Program-made: the position numbers and the translations under genes
Assembly (NCBI GenBank): GCA_902168115.1
Contig: CABHPB010000067.1
Span: forward strand, 62,001-126,000
DNA: 64,000 nt
From: an uncultured Methylopila sp.
GTDB taxonomy: Bacteria; Pseudomonadota; Alphaproteobacteria; Rhizobiales; Methylopilaceae
Reading direction: 5' to 3'
Notes under the pieces: generated by a model
Seen by the model: only the letters and a program-made list of their open reading frames with translations
Databases searched by the model: none
What the model was told of the DNA's origin: nothing
In this document: positions 56,186 to 64,000 of the stretch, piece by piece
How the letters are laid out: every line of letters begins with the position of its first letter
How positions within the stretch are numbered: the first letter of the stretch is position 1

Positions 56186-57124
56186 CTAATCCCGTGACAG
56201 CCCCACGATCGCGCGGCCGAAGGCGTCCGGATCGAACGGCTCGAGGTCGTCAAGCCCCTCGCCGACACCGATGAAGTGCACCGGCAGCTTGTACTTCTCC
56301 GCGGCCGCCACGAGGATGCCGCCGCGCGCCGTGCCGTCGAGCTTGGTCATGACGAGGCCGGTCACCCCCGCGACCTTGCCGAAGGCCTCGACCTGGCCGA
56401 GCGCGTTCTGGCCGGTGGTGGCGTCGAGCACGAGGATGCAGTCGTGCGGCGCGTCCGGGTCGAGCTTCTTCAGCACCCGCACGATCTTTTCGAGCTCCGC
56501 CATCAGCCCGGCCTTGTTCTGCAGGCGCCCGGCGGTGTCGACGATCAGCAGGTCCGCGTCCTCGGCCTTCGCCCGCTGCCACGCCTCGTAGACCAGCGCT
56601 GCCGCATCCGCGCCGGTCTCCTTGGCGACGAAGATCGCCCCCGACCGGTCGGCCCAGACCTTGAGCTGCTCCACCGCGGCGGCGCGGAACGTGTCGCCGG
56701 CGGCGAGCACGATCTTGAGGCCGGCGGTCCGAAAGGTCTCGGCGATCTTGCCGATCGTCGTGGTCTTGCCCGAGCCGTTGACGCCGACGATCAGCGCAAC
56801 GGCCGGCCGTGCGCTCTCCGGCGGATCGAACGGCCGCGCGACCGGCTCCAGTACCCGCGCGACCTCCTCCGCCACGATCTTGCGCACGCTCTCGCCGTCC
56901 AGGTTACGTTCGTGGCGGGCGCGCCCGACGGCGGCGACCACGCGCTCGGCGGCGGCGATCCCGAGATCGGCCTGGATCAGCAGGTCCTCGAGATCGTCGA
57001 GCGTCGCGCCGTCGATCTTCTCCTTGGTGAAGAGCTCCTGGATGCCGCGCGTCAGCTGCGACGAGGTCTTCGACAGCCCCGCCTTGAGGCGCGCGAACCA
57101 GCCAGTGTCGGTCGTTTCGGTCAT
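56186..57124 (-). CDS. ftsY: Signal recognition particle receptor FtsY
   Basis: The 312-residue protein is an SRP-type GTPase with an N-domain and NG-domain motifs GVNGSGKTTTIGK, DTAGRLQNK and TKLDGTARGG. It docks SRP-ribosome complexes at the membrane translocon. The acidic A domain is short, as usual in alphaproteobacteria. The ATG at 57124 (MTETTDTGWF) is chosen over the repeat-derived upstream frame. Confidence 0.96.
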   Translation of the reverse strand: MTETTDTGWFARLKAGLSKTSSQLTRGIQELFTKEKIDGATLDDLEDLLIQADLGIAAAERVVAAVGRARHERNLDGESVRKIVAEEVARVLEPVARPFDPPESARPAVALIVGVNGSGKTTTIGKIAETFRTAGLKIVLAAGDTFRAAAVEQLKVWADRSGAIFVAKETGADAAALVYEAWQRAKAEDADLLIVDTAGRLQNKAGLMAELEKIVRVLKKLDPDAPHDCILVLDATTGQNALGQVEAFGKVAGVTGLVMTKLDGTARGGILVAAAEKYKLPVHFIGVGEGLDDLEPFDPDAFGRAIVGLSRD

Positions 57125-57150
57125 TTCGGGTCCGCGTTGGGGAAGCGAAC

Positions 57151-57271
57151 TGCGTGCTTCGAGACGGCCCTCGCGGGCCTCCTCAGCATGAGGTCTGTCG
57201 CGCACGCCATAGCACAGACGCGCCTCATGCTGAGGAGGCTCGGCTCAGGCCGAGCCGTCTCGAAGCACGCA
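57151..57271. repeat. Large inverted-repeat element between mtaB and ftsY
   Basis: TGCGTGCTTCGAGACGGC (57151-57168) is perfectly inverted at 57254-57271. A second pair, CCTCCTCAGCATGAGG and CCTCATGCTGAGGAGG, lies inside. The 121-base element resembles REP-like repeats scattered in methylotroph and rhizobial genomes, and it separates two co-directional genes. Confidence 0.75.
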
Positions 57272-57293
57272 ATTCTCTCATGCAGGGAAGCCC

Positions 57294-58529
57294 TCATGCC
57301 GCGATCAGCGCCCGGCCGTCATGGCGCACCGGAAGCGCATCGACGAAGGCGCCCTTCGGCGTGTCCTCGGCCACCCGCACAGTGGTGAAGTCCGCCGCGC
57401 GCGCCACGCCCCGGCCCTCGCTCAGCACGGTGACCGGCTGACCGACGCGCGCGTCGAGATGGCGTCTCAGCAGGCGCTCGCCCGTCTCGCGTAACGCCGA
57501 GGCGCGAGCCTTGACGACGTCGCCTGGAAGCTGGGGCATGCGCGCGGCGGCCGTGCCGGGCCGCGGCGAGTAGGGGAAGACGTGGGCATAGGAAATCCCG
57601 GCTTCCTCGAGCAGACGCCGGGAGTTCGCGAACATCGCGTCGGTTTCGGTCGGAAAGCCCGCGATCACGTCGCAGCCGAAGGCGACGTCGGGGCGCACGC
57701 GGCGCACGGCCTCGACCAGGCGAAGCGCGTCGGCGCGCGAGTGGCGGCGCTTCATGCGCTTCAGGATCATGTCGTCGCCGGACTGCAGCGAGAGGTGGAG
57801 ATGGGGCGCGAGCCGCGCCTCCTCGGCCAGAGCGCGCATCAGCTCCTCGTCGATCTCCACGGCGTCGAGCGAGGACAGGCGCAACCGCCTCAGCTCCGGA
57901 ACCTCGCGCAGGATGCGCCGCACGAGCGCGCCGAGCTTGGGCGCCTCGGGAAGATCATCGCCCCAGGAGGTGATGTCGACGCCGGTCAGCACCGCCTCCG
58001 CCGCGCCGCGCTCGACCACGCGGCGGACCTCGGCGACCACGATCTCGGGCGGCGTCGATCGCGCCGCGCCGCGGCCGAAGGGGATCACGCAGAAGGTGCA
58101 GCGGTGGTCGCACCCGGTCTGGACCTGGACGAAGGCGCGCGGCAGCAGCACGCCGGCCTCGCGCGGCGGCGGCGCGACCGAGCGCGCGTCGAGCGCGTCG
58201 CGGACCTCGACGCGCGGATGCGGCCCGGCGCTCCACGTCTCGGGGCGCGCCTTGGCGGCGGCGCCGACGACGCGCGAGACCTCCGGCATTTCGGCGAAGC
58301 GTTCCGGCTCGATCTGCGCCGCGCAGCCCGTCACCACGATCTCGGCGCCCGGCCGCTCGCGCCTTGCGCGCCTAACGGCGGCGCGCGCCTGACGGCTCGC
58401 CTCGGAGGTGACGGCGCAGGAGTTGACGATCGTCATCTCCCTTGCGCCGCCGGCATGCGCGAGCGCCCGGACGGTTTCGCCGTCCAGGGCGTTCAGGCGG
58501 CATCCGAAGGTCACGACGTCCACGCTCAT
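57294..58529 (-). CDS. mtaB: tRNA threonylcarbamoyladenosine methylthiotransferase MtaB
   Basis: The 411-residue radical-SAM enzyme has the UPF0004 N-terminal cluster domain (VDVVTFGCRLNALDGE, NSCAVTSEASRQAR), the radical SAM motif CDHRCTFC near residue 140 and a C-terminal TRAM-like domain. It adds the 2-methylthio group to t6A37 of tRNA. The ATG at 58529 matches the family start. Confidence 0.92.
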   Translation of the reverse strand: MSVDVVTFGCRLNALDGETVRALAHAGGAREMTIVNSCAVTSEASRQARAAVRRARRERPGAEIVVTGCAAQIEPERFAEMPEVSRVVGAAAKARPETWSAGPHPRVEVRDALDARSVAPPPREAGVLLPRAFVQVQTGCDHRCTFCVIPFGRGAARSTPPEIVVAEVRRVVERGAAEAVLTGVDITSWGDDLPEAPKLGALVRRILREVPELRRLRLSSLDAVEIDEELMRALAEEARLAPHLHLSLQSGDDMILKRMKRRHSRADALRLVEAVRRVRPDVAFGCDVIAGFPTETDAMFANSRRLLEEAGISYAHVFPYSPRPGTAAARMPQLPGDVVKARASALRETGERLLRRHLDARVGQPVTVLSEGRGVARAADFTTVRVAEDTPKGAFVDALPVRHDGRALIAA

Positions 58530-58572
58530 GGCCCGCGCGGTATGGCGCAGCCGAAGCGAAAACGCCACCGGG

Positions 58573-59550
58573 TCAGGGCGCGGGCGTCACCGTCAGGCTG
58601 CGCTTGTCCTGCTGGCCGAACTCCTTGCCCATCGCCGACATGCGCGTCGCGGAGGTGATCTTCGCCGATCGCGCCATGCCCTCGCGGACGTCGTAGACGG
58701 ACAGCCCGTCGAGCGAGACGTCCAGCATGGCCACGACGCGCTCGACGTCGCTTTGCGAAACTTTCGCGGCCCCGCCCAGGTCGCCAAGCAGGCGCCGCGC
58801 GACGGTGAGCGCGGCCTGCTTGACGCTCGCGGCATCGAACGCCTCGGTGCGAGTGACGATCGTCAGGCCCGAAGCCGGGTCGGGCTGCGCGATCCGGGTG
58901 ACCGACACGGACTTGATGGCGTCGCCCCCGAGCGGGTTCGGCTTCAGCATCGTCTCGCTGCGCTCCTCGCCGGGCTTCAGACCGGTCGCGTGCGCGGCGG
59001 AGAGGACGTTGAGCGGCTCGAGATAGGTCTCGGCCGCCTGCTTGCCGTCGAGCACGATGAGCGAGGTCATCATGGAGCGCATCGCGCTCGCGAGCTGCGG
59101 CTTGTCCGCGAAGGCTTTTGCTGTCTCCTCGACGAGCTCGCTCATCCGGGCGCGCGATTTTTCGAGATCGCGGATCTCGACCGGCTTGCCGCGCGCGTCG
59201 AGCACGCCCTCGAAGCGGATGCCCTTCATGGTGCCGAGCGCGGGTCCGAGCAGCGCGACCGCGGGCGCGTCGCCCGAGACCTCGACCTGCTTGATCAGGA
59301 AAGAGACGCGCCAGCCGTCCGCGAGCTTTTCCTCGAACGTCACCTCGTTGGACTGGCGTATGACCTGTGTCCGCATGCCGCCCTCTGGCGTCTTCTGAAC
59401 GGACTCCTGCGCATCCTCGATCGTCCAGCGGCTGCCGGGCGCCGGCGCGAAGGGCGTCTCCGCGAACTCGGCTCGCGCCGCGCCGAGCGCGACGCCGGTC
59501 AGAGCAAGGGCAAAAAGCAGGGCGCGCGGCCGGACGACGTTCGCGATCAT
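58573..59550 (-). CDS. Secreted hypothetical protein
   Basis: The 325-residue protein has a signal peptide (ALLFALALTGVALGAARA) and a beta-rich periplasmic part with GSRWTIEDAQESV, EKLADGWRVSFLIKQVEV and a KGIRFEGVLDARGKPVEI segment. I do not recognise the family. It starts at an ATG overlapping the stop of the small membrane protein upstream by four bases (ATGA), so the two are likely partners. Confidence 0.65.
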   Translation of the reverse strand: MIANVVRPRALLFALALTGVALGAARAEFAETPFAPAPGSRWTIEDAQESVQKTPEGGMRTQVIRQSNEVTFEEKLADGWRVSFLIKQVEVSGDAPAVALLGPALGTMKGIRFEGVLDARGKPVEIRDLEKSRARMSELVEETAKAFADKPQLASAMRSMMTSLIVLDGKQAAETYLEPLNVLSAAHATGLKPGEERSETMLKPNPLGGDAIKSVSVTRIAQPDPASGLTIVTRTEAFDAASVKQAALTVARRLLGDLGGAAKVSQSDVERVVAMLDVSLDGLSVYDVREGMARSAKITSATRMSAMGKEFGQQDKRSLTVTPAP

Positions 59551-59795
59551 CGCTCCGTCTCCTCGGACCCGGCGCCGGCCGTCATGATCAGATAGACGCC
59601 GAGCGCGGTGAGGACGGCGTAGATCCCGAGGATCGCGACGAACCAGCCGGGTCGATAGGCGAGCGACGGCAGCCTGTCCGGATTGACGAGCCCTCCGAAG
59701 CCTCCGACCTCTCCGGCGACAAGGCCCGAGCCCAGATGCCAGCCATTGAGCAAAAGTACGGCCCAGCCGAGCCAGAGTTGTTTCGCCTTGGACAT
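59547..59795 (-). CDS. Small membrane protein
   Basis: The 82-residue protein has two hydrophobic segments (WLGWAVLLLNGWHLGSGL and WFVAILGIYAVLTALGVYLIM) joined by a Gly-rich loop. It resembles small DUF-type inner-membrane proteins. Its stop overlaps the start of the secreted gene downstream (ATGA), implying coupled translation. Function unknown. Confidence 0.65.
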   Translation of the reverse strand: MSKAKQLWLGWAVLLLNGWHLGSGLVAGEVGGFGGLVNPDRLPSLAYRPGWFVAILGIYAVLTALGVYLIMTAGAGSEETER

Positions 59796-59977
59796 GACGC
59801 CCTCGATTGCGTTTCGCGAAGGCTTGGTCGCGGCGGGGGGCGCTTGGGTTCAGCCTTCCGCCGAAGCCCCGTCCTGTCAACGCCGCTTGCCGCGGCGCAA
59901 GCGCGGACCCGCGCGGCGCGCCTCGACAGCCGACGCGCTCGCCCGTAAGCGGGGTCGGCCAGCATCAGGTCCCCGCC

Positions 59978-61237
59978 ATGACATCGATCGGCCCCGACGC
60001 GCCCGCCTTCGCGAGCCCCGCCCCCGACTCCCCGATCGCGTTCCGGCATCGCAACTACGCGCTGTTCTGGTTCGCGCGGCTGTTCTCGACCTTCGCGATC
60101 CAGATCGTCTCGGTCGCCGTCGGCTGGCAGGTCTACGACATCACCCGCGACCCGTGGGACCTCGGGCTCGTCGGGCTGTTCCAGTTCCTGCCGGCGATCG
60201 CGCTGGTGCTTCTGACCGGGCCCGCCTCCGACCGGTTCTCGCGACGCTGGATCATGACGATCTGCGCGACCATCGAGGCGGCCTCGGCGGTCGCGCTGGT
60301 CGTCATGACGCTCGAAGGGAACCGGGACGTCCGGCTGATCTTCGCCGTGCTGTTCGTCTTCGGCGTCGCGCGCGCCTTCTACGCGCCGGCGAGCTGGGCG
60401 ATCGTGCCGACCATTATCCCGCCGGTCGCGCTGCCGAACGCCATCGCATGGAACGCCTCGTCCTGGCAGTTCGCCTCGATCACGGGGCCGGTGGCGGGCG
60501 GCCTGCTCTACGGCCTCGGACCGTCGGTCGCCTACGGCGTCGCGGCGGCCATGCTCCTCGTCTCGGCGGCGATGACGGTCGCGGTGCGCTCGACGCAGAC
60601 CCGGCAGATGCTGGAGCGGAACTGGACGACGCTCGTCGCAGGCTTCCGCTACGTGTTTTCCGAGAAGGTCGTCCTGGGCGCGATCTCGCTCGACCTGTTC
60701 GCCGTGCTGCTCGGAGGCGCCATCGCGCTGATGCCGGCGGTGGCGCGCGACATGCTCGATCTCGGCCCGTGGGGCCTCGGCCTGATGCGCGCCGCGCCCG
60801 GGATCGGCGCGATCGCGGTCGCAGGCTGGCTGTCGGCCCATCCGATCCGCGACCGGGCCGGCCACATCATGTTCTTCTGCGTCGGCCTGTTCGGCTTCGC
60901 CGGCGTCGTGTTCGGCCTGTCGACGACGACGTGGCTGTCGATCGCGGCGCTGGTGGTCATGGGCGGCGCCGACATGGTCAGCGTCACCGTCCGCGAGACG
61001 CTGATGCAGCTCTGGACGCCGGACGAGGTGCGTGGCCGGGTGAACGCGGTGAACATGATGTTCATCGGCGCCTCCAACGAGCTCGGCGAGTTCCGCGCCG
61101 GCTCGATGGCGGCCTTCATCGGGGTGATGCCGGCGATCGTCGTCGGAGGCGTCGGCGCGATGGCCGTCTCGGCGCTCTGGGCGTGGTGGTTCCCGCAGTT
61201 GAGGACCGCGCGCAGGCTCGACGCGCGCGAAGGCTGA
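59978..61237 (+). CDS. MFS transporter, EntS-like
   Basis: The 419-residue protein has about 12 membrane helices. FRHRNYALFWFARLFSTFAIQ at the N-terminus and GPASDRFSRRWIM between helices 2 and 3 are the EntS/enterobactin-exporter-type MFS pattern. VRGRVNAVNMMFIGASNELGEFRAG is the second conserved block. The substrate is unknown; the family includes siderophore and drug exporters, which is notable near two TonB receptors. It is divergent from the small membrane protein. Confidence 0.85.
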   Translation: MTSIGPDAPAFASPAPDSPIAFRHRNYALFWFARLFSTFAIQIVSVAVGWQVYDITRDPWDLGLVGLFQFLPAIALVLLTGPASDRFSRRWIMTICATIEAASAVALVVMTLEGNRDVRLIFAVLFVFGVARAFYAPASWAIVPTIIPPVALPNAIAWNASSWQFASITGPVAGGLLYGLGPSVAYGVAAAMLLVSAAMTVAVRSTQTRQMLERNWTTLVAGFRYVFSEKVVLGAISLDLFAVLLGGAIALMPAVARDMLDLGPWGLGLMRAAPGIGAIAVAGWLSAHPIRDRAGHIMFFCVGLFGFAGVVFGLSTTTWLSIAALVVMGGADMVSVTVRETLMQLWTPDEVRGRVNAVNMMFIGASNELGEFRAGSMAAFIGVMPAIVVGGVGAMAVSALWAWWFPQLRTARRLDAREG

Positions 61238-61258
61238 AGCCCCGCCCGTCGCGAAACG

Positions 61259-61690
61259 TCAGTGCAGCGTGCGGATCGCGTGCGGGCTTTCGAGCGCGAA
61301 GGCCGGGATGGCGACGTCGAACGGTTGTCCGGCGTCGGTCATCATGTGGTAGTCGCCGACCATGATGCCCGAAGGCGTCACCAGCGGCGCGCCGCTCGTA
61401 TAGGTGAAGGACTGTCCCGGCTGCAGCGTCGGCTGCTCGCCGACGACGCCCGGCCCGCGAACTTCCTCGGTGCGGCCGCGCGCATCGGTGATCCGCCAGT
61501 GGCGCGCGATCAGGCGCACCGTCTCCTGGCCCTCGTTCACGATCTCCACCGTGTAGGCGAAGACGTAGCGGTTCTCGTCAGGCTCGGATTCGTTGGGCAG
61601 ATAGCGCGGCGTGACCGTGACCCGGATCGCGCGGGTGATCGCGGTCCAGCAATGCGCGTCTTCGGCGTCTGTGGCGGACGTTTGGGCCAT
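61259..61690 (-). CDS. apaG: Co2+/Mg2+ efflux-associated protein ApaG
   Basis: The 143-residue protein is the ApaG fold: IRVTVTPRYLPNES near the N-terminus, RYVFAYTVEIVNEG, RHWRITDARGRTEEVRGPGVVGEQP and GIMVGDYHM. ApaG is linked to cobalt resistance and Mg2+ homeostasis. The frame continues far upstream but family length supports the ATG at 61690. It ends 22 bases from the MFS stop (convergent). Confidence 0.93.
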   Translation of the reverse strand: MAQTSATDAEDAHCWTAITRAIRVTVTPRYLPNESEPDENRYVFAYTVEIVNEGQETVRLIARHWRITDARGRTEEVRGPGVVGEQPTLQPGQSFTYTSGAPLVTPSGIMVGDYHMMTDAGQPFDVAIPAFALESPHAIRTLH

Positions 61691-61984
61691 GGTGGCTGAG
61701 CATAAGCGCCCGTTCGGCAAGGCCGTCAAGCCGACCTTCCGCCATCCCGGCGTGCCCGACGTAGCCGGTTTGTGATGTGGGCGCGAAAATTCTGGCGTTT
61801 GGCGCCCCAATCTCCGCTTGATCGCGATCCCGCGCGCCGATTTACTTCGATCAGGGCCAAAGATCGCTTGATCGAAGAATAAAATGGCCCGGAGGAAACG
61901 GAGCGCCCCGCAAAGAAGGCGCGTCGCGCGGCCGAGATCCCGACAAACGGGACAGGCAGCGCGTCTACAAGGGGAGAACTTGCG
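61691..61984 (+). promoter_or_regulatory. Promoter region of the TRAP transporter
   Basis: The 294-base gap between apaG and dctP is AT-richer around 61780-61890. It likely carries the dctP promoter, but no consensus elements are clear. GGGGAGAAC precedes the dctP ATG. Confidence 0.4.
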
Positions 61985-63121
61985 ATGAACGGACCCGTTG
62001 CGGCCGACGCCGAAGACGTGTGCGAAACGAAGACCGGCCGGCGGCGCTTTCTCGCCGCCGCCGCCGCGGCGACCGCGGGCGGCCTCGCCGCCCCGTCCGT
62101 CGTCCGCGCCCAAGCGGCGGTGCGGCTGAAGTTCCAGTCGACATGGCCGAACAAGGACATCTTCCACGAATTCGCCAGCGATTTCGTGAAGAAGGTCAAC
62201 GAGATGGGCACGGGCCGCATCCAGATCGAGCTGCTGCAGGCGGGCTCGGTGGTGCCGGCATTCCAGCTGCTCGACGCGGTCTCGACCGGCATTCTGGACG
62301 GCGGCCACGGCGTCGCCGCTTACTGGTACGGCAAGAACAAGGCCTTCTCGCTGTTCGGCACCGCCCCGCCCTTCGGCTGGAACGCGAACCAGCTGCTCGC
62401 CTGGATCCGCTATGGCGGCGGACAGGAGCTCTATGACGAGCTGACGCAGACCGTGCTGAAGCTCAACGTACGCGGCTTCCTGACCGGCCCGATGCCGACC
62501 CAGCCCTTCGGCTGGTTCAAGAAGGAGATCGCCGGTCCCGACGACTTTAAGGGCATGAAGTACCGCACCGTCGGTCTCGGCGCGGATCTCGCCAAGGAGA
62601 TGGGCGCGGCCGTCACCATCCTGCCGGGCGGCGAGATCGTCCCGGCGATCGACCGCGGCCTGATCGACGGCGCCGAGTTTAACAACCCGTCCTCCGACAA
62701 GATCCTCGGCTTCCCGGACGTCTCGAAGATCTACATGGTCCAGAGCTACCACCAGGCGCTGGAGTGCTTCGAGATCCTGTTCAACAAGCGCAAGTTCGAG
62801 GGCCTGCCGCCCGAGGTGCAGGCGATCGTCAAGTACGCTGCGGAAGCGGCCTCCGCGGACATGTCCTGGAAGGCGCAGGACCGCTACTCGAAGGACCTCG
62901 AGGCCATCAAGGCCGCGGGCGTCAAGGTCATCCAGACGCCGAAGCCGATCCTCGAGGCGCAGCTCGCGGCCTGGGACAAGGTGATCGAGCACAACCAGGA
63001 TCCGTTCTTCCAGAAGGTGGTCGCGAGCCAGAAGGACTTCGCCAAGCGCGCCGTCGGCATGACGCGCGAGATGGAGGCGCCGCGCGACCTCGCCTACGAG
63101 CACTTCTTCCGCCAGGCGTGA
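61985..63121 (+). CDS. dctP: TRAP transporter substrate-binding protein (DctP)
   Basis: The 378-residue protein has a Tat signal TGRRRFLAAAAAATAGG followed by the mature DctP fold: LKFQSTWPNKDIFHEF, FKGMKYRTVG (conserved arginine binding carboxylates), LPGGEIVPAIDRGLIDGAEF and late WKAQDRYSKDLEAI. The motif set is that of the mannitol/chloroaromatic-type TRAP family. It captures an organic-acid-like solute in the periplasm for DctQM. It is followed 64 bases later by dctQ. Confidence 0.9.
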   Translation: MNGPVAADAEDVCETKTGRRRFLAAAAAATAGGLAAPSVVRAQAAVRLKFQSTWPNKDIFHEFASDFVKKVNEMGTGRIQIELLQAGSVVPAFQLLDAVSTGILDGGHGVAAYWYGKNKAFSLFGTAPPFGWNANQLLAWIRYGGGQELYDELTQTVLKLNVRGFLTGPMPTQPFGWFKKEIAGPDDFKGMKYRTVGLGADLAKEMGAAVTILPGGEIVPAIDRGLIDGAEFNNPSSDKILGFPDVSKIYMVQSYHQALECFEILFNKRKFEGLPPEVQAIVKYAAEAASADMSWKAQDRYSKDLEAIKAAGVKVIQTPKPILEAQLAAWDKVIEHNQDPFFQKVVASQKDFAKRAVGMTREMEAPRDLAYEHFFRQA

Positions 63122-63185
63122 TCCGCCGGGGCGGCCGTCCGACCGGACGGCCGCCCACGACCCACGCTTCGGGGAGCGTCGCCGC

Positions 63186-63800
63186 ATGCAGTCCTATCTT
63201 CTCGCCGTCGACCGCTTCAACGCGGCCGTCGGAAAACTTTTCGCCTGGTCGATCGTCGCCCTGACGCTCGTCATCACCTTCGAGGTCATCTCGCGCCGCG
63301 TCGTCAAAGCGCCCACCACATGGGCGTTCGACGCGAGCTACATGCTCTACGGCCTGCTGTTCATGTCGGCCGGCGCCTACACGCTGTCGCGCAACGGCCA
63401 TGTCCGCGGCGACTTCCTGTACCGCCAGTGGGCGCCCAAGACGCAGGCCGGGCTCGACCTCGTCCTTTACATCCTGTTCTTCTTCCCCGGCATTCTCGCG
63501 CTGATCTACGCCGGCTGGCAGTTCTTCGAGCTGTCGTTCGAGACGAAGGAGACCAGCTCCTTCTCGCCGGACGGGCTGCTGCTCTGGCCGTTCAAGCTGA
63601 TCATCCCGATCACGGGCGTGCTGATGGCGATGCAGGGCGTGGTCGAGGTTCTGCGCTGCGTGATCTGCCTCAAGACCGGCGAATGGCCCCCGCGCCAGAG
63701 CGACGTCGAGGAGACCGAACAGCTCATCCTCGCCGAGGCGGAAGCCAACCGCGTGAACATCGACCCGGACAAACTCAACGTCGACGAGGCGAAGCTGTGA
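63186..63800 (+). CDS. dctQ: TRAP transporter small permease (DctQ)
   Basis: The 204-residue protein has four membrane helices with VVKAPTTWAFDASYMLYGLLFMSAGAY, matching the DctQ small permease of the mannitol-type TRAP family. It couples the binding protein to the large permease. A hydrophilic C-terminal tail (about 40 residues, acidic) follows the last helix. The stop overlaps the dctM start. Confidence 0.9.
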   Translation: MQSYLLAVDRFNAAVGKLFAWSIVALTLVITFEVISRRVVKAPTTWAFDASYMLYGLLFMSAGAYTLSRNGHVRGDFLYRQWAPKTQAGLDLVLYILFFFPGILALIYAGWQFFELSFETKETSSFSPDGLLLWPFKLIIPITGVLMAMQGVVEVLRCVICLKTGEWPPRQSDVEETEQLILAEAEANRVNIDPDKLNVDEAKL

Positions 63801-64000
63801 TGGCCGGGATGATCTCCGATCCGGCGATGGGCGTGATCATGCTCGCGCTGTTCGTCGTGCTGCTGCTGCTCGGCTTTCCGATCGCCTTCACGCTGATGGC
63901 CCTGGGCGTGGGCTTCGGCTACTACGCGATGGGCGACACGGTGTTCCAGCTGTTCGTCCAGCGCACCTACAGCGTGATGTCCTCGGACGTGCTGATCTCG
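63800..64000 (+). CDS. dctM: TRAP transporter large permease (DctM), truncated by window end
   Basis: Translation starts at ATG 63800, overlapping the dctQ stop (TGATG). About 67 residues are visible: a first membrane helix (VIMLALFVVLLLLGFPIAFTLMALGVG) followed by YSVMSSDVL, the usual DctM start. The gene runs off the right edge. Confidence 0.9.
   Translation, partial: MAGMISDPAMGVIMLALFVVLLLLGFPIAFTLMALGVGFGYYAMGDTVFQLFVQRTYSVMSSDVLIS

Overview
This 64 kb, GC-rich window is chromosomal DNA from an alphaproteobacterium of the Rhizobiales/Hyphomicrobiales type. The gene content points to a serine-cycle methylotroph, and my best guess is the Hansschlegelia/Methylopila neighbourhood. That guess rests on the serine-cycle gene order and on a lanmodulin whose EF-hand loops resemble, from memory, the Hansschlegelia protein. 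No 16S rRNA gene is present to confirm it.

Layout: (1) 1-2.1 kb holds a truncated fucosyltransferase-like gene, a small orphan gene and tRNA-Glu(CTC). (2) 2.1-4.7 kb holds a DUF6476-like gene divergent from rluD, then rpoH. (3) 4.8-15 kb is a serine-cycle cluster on the minus strand, transcribed sga-hprA-orf62-mtdA-fchA-mtkA-mtkB-ppc-mcl. It covers C1 entry through H4F and most of the glyoxylate/serine/malyl-CoA turn. (4) 15.3-31.3 kb is mainly housekeeping: queuosine-precursor transporter, rpmB, a SUV3-like helicase with a long disordered tail, an S4 protein, carbonic anhydrase with a SulP transporter, fdxA, carD, a second sigma-32-like factor, a MoeB/ThiF protein, a TraB protein, a glutamine amidotransferase, a metalloprotease and a hydrolase. 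(5) 31.3-40.3 kb is the replication-initiation neighbourhood gyrB-recF-dnaN-(mscS)-dnaA-(rhodanese)-rpsT. (6) 40.5-43.5 kb has a RegB/ActS-type redox kinase divergent from an intracellular PHB depolymerase.

(7) 43.8-56.0 kb is the most interesting part. It contains a secreted four-EF-hand lanmodulin, a TorF-like porin, a TonB-dependent receptor divergent from a periplasmic PQQ dehydrogenase, and a second, siderophore-type TonB receptor translationally coupled to an inner-membrane MFS permease. I read this as a candidate lanthanide (or mixed metal/metallophore) acquisition and utilisation neighbourhood. The PQQ enzyme is not an ordinary MxaF or XoxF: by eye it lacks the usual catalytic-Asp and Glu-ligand signatures. 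(8) 56-64 kb holds ftsY, mtaB, small envelope proteins, an MFS exporter, apaG and the start of a TRAP transporter operon that runs off the window.

The parts fit one lifestyle. Methylene-H4F enters the serine cycle. Carbonic anhydrase and the SulP transporter could supply bicarbonate to PEP carboxylase. PHB is mobilised by the depolymerase. Lanmodulin and the TonB systems could handle the rare-earth ions used by methylotroph PQQ dehydrogenases. The links between separate loci are inference.
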